From assembly GCA_963702055.1 (NCBI GenBank), contig OY969702.1, positions 1,178,001-1,242,000 on the forward strand: DNA of 64,000 bases, given 5' to 3'. Positions 42,796 through 52,100 of the stretch are shown here, one piece after another (the stretch's first letter is position 1; the number at the start of each line of letters is the position of its first letter). Position numbers and translations under genes: made by a program. Under the pieces are notes generated by a model. The model did not search any database and had not been told where the DNA came from. It saw only the letters and a list, made by a program, of their open reading frames with translations. This DNA is from CAWINX01 sp963702055. GTDB lineage: Bacteria > Actinomycetota > Thermoleophilia > Solirubrobacterales > 70-9.

Positions 42796-45700
42796 TCAGC
42801 TATGGCGGCGGTGGCGCAGGTGTCGCTTGTGGTGGCGCTTGTGCTTACGCGGCTTCGGGCACTTGAGCGCGATCCGCGGGTGGGAGTCGGCGGTCGCGTT
42901 GTTGTGGCCGTCGAGGAAGACCGCGGCGCGGTTGGGCTGCTTGCAGAGGTTGGTGTTATTGACCAGGAGGCCCTTGTGGCCGCCGACCAAGCGGATGATC
43001 GCCTGGGAGATCGGGGCGTCGGGGACTCCCTGGAAGGTCGTCCGCAGCCTGGCGTGGACGGTGTCGATCTTGCCTACCTGGTCGATCCGGATCGGCTGGG
43101 AGGCCGGGCCGTGCAGGTCGAGCACCATGTCGGGGAGGGGGTTGTCGCCGGTGCGCAGGTAGACGGGGCCGCTGAGCTTGTAGTCGAGCAACGGTGAGGT
43201 TGCGACTACCGAGCCGATGATCGAGGCGGCCGGGCACTGGTCGGCGGCGAACTGGGGCCTGGTGCAGGGCGCTTGGATGTGGGATTGGTCGAGCTGCATG
43301 CTCGGCGGCAAGATCACCGAGGCCTTGCCGATGTTGGCGTCGCCCGCTCTGGCGTTCAGCACCGAGGTGAAGGCCGGGTGGCCGTTGCGGAAGTGCCCAC
43401 CCCGCAGGCGCATGCCCAAGCGGGGCTTGAAGCCCAGGTTGGCGCACTCGGCGAGCTGGAAGGGCTCTGAGAGCGAAGCGGTCTGGTTTTGGGTGGAGAG
43501 CAGCGAGCCCGTCAGCGAGGTCGGGTCGCAGCTGCTGCCGTTGAGGGTGAAGTCGGGCTTGTCCAGCTTCATCTGCACCGAGCGGACGTCGAGCGGGAAG
43601 CCGTCGCCGTCTACCGTGAGGCGGTCGGGGATCGGGTCCGCCGTGGCGGTGATCTGTGCGGTGCTCGGGTCGAGCGAGATCGCCACCCTGGTGACGACGA
43701 CGCCGAGGTCGTAGGGGCCGGCGACCGCCGGGGTGATGATCACGAAGGAGAGCGGGGCGCCTTTGTAGGGGCCGGCCAGATAGACGTTGCCGGTTACGTA
43801 GTAGGGGCTGGGGCCCGCTCCTGCTCCGACGTGCACGGTGCCCACCTTGCTGGCGTCGGGGCAGGAGGGGTTGGACTGCTCGAGGGCGCCGTCGCCGCTT
43901 GAACTGCGGCCCTGGGCCTGGGCGATGCCCGCATCGGAGCAGGCCGGGGTGCCGGCCAGCTTGGCGACCAGGCCCGGCGGCGGGCTGAGGGTGACGCTTG
44001 AGAACTGCTGGGTCGCGTCGTCGCGGTGCAGGTTGAGGACGAAGGGGCTGAAGTTGCCCGCGGTCGGGGAGACCGTGCCGGCGTCGAAGCTGGGCGAGTT
44101 GGGCTGCTGGTCGGCCGGGGCCGGACAGTCGCCGCCGGCGCCCGGGCCCTGGCTGATCGAGTAGGTGTCATCGGGCGGAGTCACCGGGGTCGAGGTCGAG
44201 CTGGACCACGGGGTCAGCTCGGAGGTGGTCGAGTAGTTCCCGCAGGCGTCGGGGGTGCGCAGGGCGCCGGTCGCCCCGCCGAAGAAGTTCAGTTTGAACT
44301 CGCTGAACGGCAGCTGGGGGTTCTGATCGACCGTGGTGGTCAGCTGACCGGTGCTCGGGTCAGCCTCGACTTTGCCCGGCAGCTTGATGATCACACCGGT
44401 CTGAGGGTCGTCGACGACGATGTAGATCGCCAACTGGGAGCCGAAGGGGTTGTCGTGGGGCTTGGCGAGGTAGACGGAGCCGGGAAGCGGGTCGGCGAGC
44501 AGCGGCGTGGTCACCTGCACCGTGCCGAGCTTGGAGGCGTCCGGGCAGGTCGGCTCTTTGCCGTTCGGGGTGCCCGTGCCCGGGTCGATGCCGATCTGCG
44601 CCGAGGAGCAGGCCTCGAGCCCATTGGCGGAGGAGGGGTTGATCGTCAGGCCCTGTGGCAGGGTGACGACGGCCTTGCGCAGGGTCGAGGTCGCCAGCGT
44701 GTTCTGGCTGTTGGTCTGGGGCACCTGGAGGTCGACGTCGAGCCCGCTTGGCGAGTCGGCGACGTTGGTCGTCGGCCGCGCGGTCAGGCTCGGGTTGAAG
44801 TCAAGGCTGTCGCAGCCGGTGACCGGGGCCGGGGTGCCGTCGGCGTTCTCGACCTGGGTGGAGGCCGAGACCGGACCGCCCGGGTTCTGGTCCTGCCAGG
44901 AGGTCGCCGTGACGCTGGCGGTGAGCGAGCTGGAGCAGGCCGAGGGCATGGTGAGGAACGGGGTCGGGTTCGGCGCCGCCGGACATGTGTTGGTGCCGGA
45001 GGCATTGGTGGACGCGCAAGCGCCGCGGCGGGTGTCGTGGGCGGGGTCGGAGGGGTCGCCCCAGAGCTCGACCGTGCTCTCGGAGAAGTTGCCGAACTCG
45101 GTGATGTCGTTCGCATGGGCCGTCAGCGCGTAGCCGTGGGCGGGGTCGACGCCGCCGAGGATGTGGACGAAGAAGCCGAGGCCGGCGACGTTGAAGCCGA
45201 ACGAGCTGGCGCTGCCGGGCGGCGCCTCGATGTTGTAGGCGGCCCTGACCCACCCCGGGCCGGGGACGCCGTAGGGGGCCAGTGTCTGGTTGACCTGTCC
45301 GACCGCCGCGCCGGCGGGACAGGCATCCTGCTCGAAATCCGCCTCCGAGCAGGTCGGGGTGGTGGTGGGGTTGGGGTCGACGACGACGCCGGGGGGCAGC
45401 GTTGCGGAGACGTTCCTCGGGTCCTCCGACGCCCCGACGGCGCGGGCGACGTCGAGGCTGGTGTTGACGCCGACGCGGAAGCGGAAGGCGAAGGGGTGGG
45501 CGCCGGCCTGGGTGACCTCGCTGCCGTCGGCGCCGGTGAACCAGGCGCTGAGCTGCTGGATGCCGAAGGGAGCGGCGTCGGCGTTGAAGGGGGCGACGTC
45601 GGTGACCTCGGCCGGGTTGGCGGCGCCGCCGCCGGAGACGGTGACGTGGTTGGTCACCGTGGTCTGGCCGGGGGCCGCGGCGGGGACCTGGACGAGCGGG

Positions 45701-46110
45701 ATCTGGACGACGAAGCGCTCGCCGGGGGGGATCGGGTGGTTGAAGTGACAGACGACCGGCGGGCCGGGGTCGCAGGGAGCCCCGTTCGGGGAGTCGTAGT
45801 CATCGTAGATCCTGAGGGGGAAGAAGCCATCGATCGCAGAGTAGGTCGCGTCCCCCGCGGCGAAGCCGGCGGGGAGATCGTCGGTGACGGTGATGTCGCC
45901 GCTGCTGGGGGCGCCGCCGGTGTTGATCACGGTGACCATGAACGCGTTCCTGCCGTCGCTGACCCCGGGGACGAGGTTGGTCGGCTGGGCGTCGGACGTG
46001 ACCCGCCAGGCCGGAGCCGGGGTGACCGCCGACGCCGGGGAGGCGGCGATCGCCGCGCCCAGGGTCGCGAGAGCGAGGACGGCGAGGAGGTTTCTGCTGC
46101 GGCGGATCAC
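42796..46110 (-). CDS. Secreted 1104-aa modular protein with polybasic C-terminus
   Basis: GTG 46110 follows GAGGAGG and overlaps the upstream stop as GTGA. Residues 1-28 are a signal peptide ('NLLAVLALATLGAAIAASPA'). Next comes a DUF11-like beta domain ('FMVTVINTGGAPSSGDITVT' with DDLPAGF). From about 370 three degenerate modules follow, each with an LPxGL-type opening, a Cys, 'CP-(D/A)AS-(K/I)-(L/V/I)-G-(T/S)-V', then 'G-x-V-Y-L' and a GG...LxTxxxC ending. The last 20 residues are Lys/His/Arg-rich ('KPRKHKRHHKRHLRHRRHS'). It is probably a cell-surface or matrix protein. No catalytic motif was found. Confidence 0.75.
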   Translation of the reverse strand: MIRRSRNLLAVLALATLGAAIAASPASAVTPAPAWRVTSDAQPTNLVPGVSDGRNAFMVTVINTGGAPSSGDITVTDDLPAGFAAGDATYSAIDGFFPLRIYDDYDSPNGAPCDPGPPVVCHFNHPIPPGERFVVQIPLVQVPAAAPGQTTVTNHVTVSGGGAANPAEVTDVAPFNADAAPFGIQQLSAWFTGADGSEVTQAGAHPFAFRFRVGVNTSLDVARAVGASEDPRNVSATLPPGVVVDPNPTTTPTCSEADFEQDACPAGAAVGQVNQTLAPYGVPGPGWVRAAYNIEAPPGSASSFGFNVAGLGFFVHILGGVDPAHGYALTAHANDITEFGNFSESTVELWGDPSDPAHDTRRGACASTNASGTNTCPAAPNPTPFLTMPSACSSSLTASVTATSWQDQNPGGPVSASTQVENADGTPAPVTGCDSLDFNPSLTARPTTNVADSPSGLDVDLQVPQTNSQNTLATSTLRKAVVTLPQGLTINPSSANGLEACSSAQIGIDPGTGTPNGKEPTCPDASKLGTVQVTTPLLADPLPGSVYLAKPHDNPFGSQLAIYIVVDDPQTGVIIKLPGKVEADPSTGQLTTTVDQNPQLPFSEFKLNFFGGATGALRTPDACGNYSTTSELTPWSSSTSTPVTPPDDTYSISQGPGAGGDCPAPADQQPNSPSFDAGTVSPTAGNFSPFVLNLHRDDATQQFSSVTLSPPPGLVAKLAGTPACSDAGIAQAQGRSSSGDGALEQSNPSCPDASKVGTVHVGAGAGPSPYYVTGNVYLAGPYKGAPLSFVIITPAVAGPYDLGVVVTRVAISLDPSTAQITATADPIPDRLTVDGDGFPLDVRSVQMKLDKPDFTLNGSSCDPTSLTGSLLSTQNQTASLSEPFQLAECANLGFKPRLGMRLRGGHFRNGHPAFTSVLNARAGDANIGKASVILPPSMQLDQSHIQAPCTRPQFAADQCPAASIIGSVVATSPLLDYKLSGPVYLRTGDNPLPDMVLDLHGPASQPIRIDQVGKIDTVHARLRTTFQGVPDAPISQAIIRLVGGHKGLLVNNTNLCKQPNRAAVFLDGHNNATADSHPRIALKCPKPRKHKRHHKRHLRHRRHS

Positions 46111-49100
46111 TTCGAACCTCCTCGGTTGGAGCCGGCTCGCTTGTGCGAGCGGGCGTGGTGGCGCTTGTGGTGCTTCTTGGCCTTGTGGTGGCGCTTCTTG
46201 TGGTGCTTGCGCTTCTTGTGCGGCTTGGCGACGCAGCGACCGCCCCGCTTGACCTTGTTCGCCGCGCAGCGGAGGATCGCCGGGTTGCCGGGGCCGGAGA
46301 AGGCGCCGGGGCCCGATTGGGGGTTCGCAGGCGGCGTCGTGCCGGCGCCGTGGCACTGCTCGGCCGAGCCGCAGGGCGGCGCCCCCGCCTGGTGCTGGGC
46401 GGCGAGGCCGCCGTCGACGCGGACGTCGTAGACGTCGTAGAGGTTGTCGGCGTCCTGGGGGACGAGCTGGGAGGTGGTGCGGATGAAGACGTCATTACCG
46501 GAGGCCGAGGCGTCGACGAGCCAGGAGGGGTCGGAGCTGGTGCCCGAGGAGAGCAGGTAGAGGCAGCCGCCGTCCTGGGCGGTGGAGTGGCAGGAGCCGG
46601 TGCCGTTCGCCTCCCACTCGTAGGGGTCGCTGCAGGCGAGGATGGCGGAGATGGCAAGGCGGGGGCAGCCCTGGTCGCCGTTGGTGTCGGCGGCGACGAG
46701 TTTGTCGGGGGTCTGGAAGAAGACGCGGTTGCCGTCCGACGAGACGCTGCGGACGACGATGTTGGAGGTATCCGCCCCGTTGGCGAAGGCCGTGTTGCCG
46801 TCATAGGGCGCGCTCACCGCCGGGCCGGTGGGGGCGGCGCCGCTCGGGTTGCAGGAGACGCAGGTGGGGGCGGGGTCGCCGGGGCGGTAGCGGTAGACCT
46901 CGAAGCACGGCCCCGTCGTCTGGTTGTTGTTGAGGCCGCAGACCGCCCCCCCGGTGTTGTCGTAGGCGGTGAGCCGGGCCCTGCTGGTGAAGACGAGGGT
47001 GCCGTCGGGGGCGACGACCGCCCGTGCGAGGACATCCGTGGAGCCGGGCCACTCGCCCCAGGCGCTGGCGTCGCTGCCGCTGAGGCTGCCGAGGTAGGTG
47101 GGGGTGCCGCCGTCGTGGGAGACGTAGAGGCCGCAGCTGCCGGAGTTGCCCCCGATGACGCAGCTGCCGGTGGGAGCGCCGGAGGCGAGGCTGCCGTTGG
47201 CGACGAAGTAGAGCCAGGAGCCGTCGGGGGTGGCCCCGACCACGCCCTGCACGCCGGCTCCCTTGGGGTCGCCGCTGTCGACGGTGAGGTCGGTGAGCTG
47301 GCCGCCGGCGGTCTCGTAGCGGTAGAGGTCCATCGTCTGCGTCGGGTTGTTGCCCGAGGAGTCGGTGCAGCTGTCGGCGGCGGTCGAGGTCGCGGTCGAG
47401 TCGGCGGTGAGCTTCTCGCAGCTGGCGAAGTAGACGATGGAATCGGTGCTGTCGGCTGCCATGAAGATCGCCGGCTTGTGGGGGTCGGCGGGGGCGCCGG
47501 CGGCGGGGGCGCTGATCTGCACGGTCCTGGTGCCGTCGATGCGCATGTAGAGGCGGCCGGTGCCGGCCTCGGTGAAGACGATCCGCGAGCCGTCGCTGGA
47601 GATCGTGTTGGCCTGGGTGTGGGTCGGACTGTTGAGGAGCGTCTTCCCGGGATCGTTGAGGAGGTTGAGCCCGCCCGACCACTGGAAGGAGCCGGCGAAG
47701 CCGCCGTCGGCCGGCGCCAGGCAGGGAGGACCGCCCTGGTCGTTGCAGGAGGTGGCGGGGAAGGAGGGGACGCGGTCGGCGAGGCGCAGCGTGCCGTGGT
47801 CGTCGTCGTAGAGGTTGTGCTTGCCGTCGACGGCGCCGAAGGTGAGGGCGTCCCGGGAGCCGACGAGGACGTGCTTGGGGTCGGCGGAGTAGCCGTCGAT
47901 GCCCGTAACAAAGTCTTGCCAACCGCCGGAGGCGGAGATCTGGGTGCTCCAGGTGCCGGCGGCGAGGTCGCCGAGGTAGAAATTGGCGCCGCTTTGATCG
48001 AAGCTGTAGGAGGTGGCGAGATTCGGGTCCCAGCCGGCGATCGACACCTCCTGCTGGGGAGCGGCAAGCGGGATGACGCTGTTGGTGGTCCAGCCCGAGG
48101 CGGTGCGGCGGGCGAGGACCGGGTTGGTGCGCGAGGAGAGGCCGCCGGCGCCGACCGGGAGGCCGGCGGTGGAGGCGTAGGTGACGCTGTCGCCGTCGGC
48201 GGCGGCCTGGGAGAACTGGCCGGAGCTGAGCGCGTTGGCGCCGTCCTTGTTGACCAGGGAGGCCTGCTCGTAGGCGCGGCAGTCGGGGAGGTGGGCGCCG
48301 GCACCGGTGCGGAACTGGTCGTTGGGGCAGGAGCCGAAGCTCTGCGGGCTGGTGTAGGTGTGGAAAGCGACGACGGGGCCGTCGACGGTGCCGCCGGGAT
48401 TCTGGGCGACGATGCGGAAGTCGTAGGCGGTGTTCGGGTCGAGGTTGGTGACGTCCTCGTGGACGGGCACGGCGACGGCGCCGTTGCCGATGTCGGAGGG
48501 GCTGGCGGGCGCGGTCTGGGCGTTTGCCCAGGAGTTGCTCTGGAAGTCGGCGTCGGTGGTGTACTGGAACTGGTAGGTGGTGTCGGCGCTCTCGGGGTTG
48601 ACCGAGGCGCCCAGGGTGACGGTCGTGTCGGCGATCGAAGTCGCCTGGGTGCCGGTGACGCGCGGGCCGTTGGTGGTGAAGCTCTGGTCGGCGCTGGTGG
48701 CGGTGCCGCCGGGCTCATTGTTGGCGGCGACGATGCGGGTGTGGTAGCTAGTGCCGCCGTTGAGGCCGCCGACGTCGGCGTGGACGACGACGTCGCCGGA
48801 GCCCGAGTTGGCCGCGACGTTGGTGTCGGTCATGTCGGGGGCGCAGGCGTGCTTTTGGGCGGCGGTGACGCTGGCGAAGCCGTCGTTTTGGAACTGGGAG
48901 TCGGGGACCAGCTCGAAGTGGCAGTCGGTGACCTGGAAGGTCTCGGGGTCGACCTTGGCGTTGAGGGTCACCGAGTCGCCGGCGAGGTTGGTCGGGGCCT
49001 GCTGGGTGAGCGTCGGCGGTGAGAGGGTCGAGCCGGGGGCGAAGACGTGGATCTTGTGGTCGGTGGAATCGGAGACGTAGACGTAGTGGTTGGAGGGATC

Positions 49101-52100
49101 GACGGCGACGCCGGTCAGGCTGCGGTTGGTGACGCCGTCGTCGAAGCTGAAGAGGCTGTTGTTCGCCTGGTCGAAGGCCTCCACGCTGTGCTGATCGGAC
49201 TCGGCGAGGTAGACGATTCCGCTCGTGCGGTCGACCGCGATCTCAGCGGAGTTGTGCGAGGAGAGCGTGGTGGCGGATGCGTAGCTCGGGGCGTTGATGC
49301 GGTTGGTGTCCTGGCCACCGCCCCTGCCCATATAGAGGTCGTCGCCAGGGTTGAAGGCGAGCTGACAGGGGAAGAACTCGGAGAGCGAGGACTGGGCGAC
49401 GCCGCTGGAGCTGTAGCGGAAGATCGGGGCGTTGTTGGCGCTTGACGGGTCGGAAACCCAGACGCGGCCGGTGGAGTCGACGCCGACGCCGCAGGGAGAC
49501 GAGCCCGAGAGGAAGTCGGGGTTGGCGGTGAGGTCGAGCGGGAAGGGAGCGCCGAGGGGGGAGCCTCCCGAACTGTAACCGTAGAGCTTCTTGTTCGACC
49601 CATCGAGGGCGTAGAGCCGGCCGGCAGAACCGGTGGTGCTGTTGTCGACGGCGATGCCGGTGGTGCCCGCGGTGGCGAGTGGTGTGAAGCCGGAGACGGT
49701 CGAGACGGTCGGCGGCGAGGAGGCGTCGAAGCCGTAGATGCCGGTCGAGCCGACCGCGTAGAGGCGCTGGTGCGCATTGTCGAAGGCGAGACTGCCGGGA
49801 CCGCTGGCGAAGGGGATGCTGTTGTCGCCGGAGGGGCCGAAGGCGCCGGCTTGACTGGGCGCCGTCGTGGCGAAGGAGGAGGGAATCACGGTGCTATCGG
49901 GGCTGGTGTTCTCGCCGGCGCCGACGGTGGTGAGGTGGAGGCGATAGTGGATGGTGACACCGGGGGCGAGGTCGTTGATGAAGGCGCTGACGGCGGTGGG
50001 GGACGAGTCCGAATAGGACGGCGGGGGGACGCAGGCGGCGGTGTGGCCGTAGGAGGTGGTGAGGCCCCAGTCGAAGTGGCACTCGGTGACGTTGAGGTCG
50101 GCATCGCCCTGCGGATCGAAGTGCCCGTTGAGGGTGAGGTCGGTGTGATGGACGTTGGTGGCGGCGTCGGTGTTGAGCGGGAAGACGGCCGTGGTGAGGG
50201 TCTTGTCGGCACCGGTGAACTCGCCGACCGAGGCGGTGGTGAGGTGGAGGCGGAAGTGGTAGGTGGTGCTCGGGGCAAGGCCGGCCAGCGAGGCGGTGAC
50301 GTCGGTGGCGGTGGTGAGCGGGTAGCCGTTCTGGTCGCAGGGAGCGGTGGCGGGGGTGTGGGCGCCGCTGTAGCTGTTGCCGTTGGCGGCGTAGTCGGCG
50401 GCGCTGAGCCAGTCGAAGTGGCACTCGGTGACGTTGAGCGCCGAGTCCCCGTCGGGGTCGAGGTGGCCGTTGAGGGTGGCGTGGGTGGGGTCGATCCCGG
50501 TCGCGTCGTTGGTGGAGAGCGAGTAGGCGACGGCGGTGAAGCTCTGGTCGGCGCCGAGCGCGTCGCCGTGGCCCGCGGTGGTCAGGTGGAGACGGAAGTG
50601 GTAGGTGGTGCCCGGGATCAGACTGGGCAGGGTGGCGGTGGCGGCGGTGGCGGTGCTGTAGGGGTAGCTGGCCTGGTCGCAGGGGACGGTGCCGCCGCTG
50701 TAGGCCGTGGTCGTGCCCCAGTCGAACTTGCAGTCGCTGACGTTGAGGCTGGAGTCGTTGTTGGGATCGAAGTGACCGTTGAGGGTGGCGTGGGTGTGGG
50801 TGACGGGGTTGGCGGCGTCGCTGATCGCGTAGGGGTCGGTGGTGAAGGTGGCGGGGTGACCGGAGGTGGTTCCCAAGGAGTTGGTGGCGACGATGCGGTA
50901 GTGGTAGGTGGTGTTGGTGGCGAGGCCGGTGAGGTCGGCGTGGACGGCGACGCCGTTGGCCCCCGCGCCGGGGTCGGGGGAGCAGGTGGCGGTCTGGGTG
51001 CCGGCGCCGAAGTCGTTGCCGTCGTTCTGGTAGTCGGCGTCGTCGACGTACTCGAAGTGGCAGTCGCTGACGGCGGCGGAGTTGGGGTTGACCGTGGCGT
51101 TGAGGGTGGCGGTGTAGAGGCCGACGGCACTCGCGCTGCCGGTTTTGACGCCGGGGGGCGCGGCGAGCGCGTAGGGCCGGTAGACGTCAACCGTGTTGTG
51201 CGTCGGGTCGGCCACGTAGGCGTTGCCGTGGTTGCCCTTGACCGCCACCCCGAAGGAGTCGGTGCCGAAGTCGCCGGAGCCGAAGGTGTAGGCGGGGTTG
51301 TCGGAGGAGTCATAGACGTGGATCGAGTCGCCCTGGTCGGCGTAGACGTCGTCGGTGGAGGGGTCGATGCTGACGGCGGAGACGTTCGAGGAGGGGGAGC
51401 CGATAGTGGTGGGGGTGGGCGCGTTCGTCCCGAAGTCCGAGGCCGCGTATTTCTTCAGCGGGCCGTTGGCGAAGTTGGAGCTGTTGCGCGCCGCGTAGAT
51501 GTCGCCGCTTGAGTTGACCGCGATCCCGCAGGTGTGGATGCCGGTGATCGCGGTGTCGTAGTCGGAGTTGCTCTCGACGGAGCCGGCGGCGGGCGAGTAG
51601 CGTTCGACCCTGCTGGCGCCGGAGACCGAGACGTAGGCCGACCCGTCGGGGCCGATCGCGACGCCGCAGGGGTAGGCGAAGCCGACGGCCCAGTTGCCCT
51701 CCGGGGCCCCGTCACCGGTGAGCTGGCCGAGGTAGTCGCCGGCGGGGGAGAAGATGTCGACCACCGAGTTGGTGCCGAAGAAGCTGTAGCCGGAGTCGAC
51801 GACGTAGATGTCGCCGTCGGTGGCGGTGCCGGAGTTGTCGACGGCGATCTGTGCGGCGGTGGGATCGAAGTCGAAGGCGCCGTCGGGGGTGGCGTCGTTG
51901 GCGGAGCCGTTGCCGGAGCCGCCGTCGATCACGTTGGAGCCGGAGAGGTCGGCGAAGGGGGCGGGGTTGCCGGAGGAGTCATAGCGGCTGATCTGCTCGT
52001 TGACCGGGTCGACGACGTAGGTGTCGCCGCTTGACTGGTCAACGGCGAGGGAGGTGGGGTTGGTGGAGGAGTAGGAGGAGGCATACGGCCGTGCCAGGAG

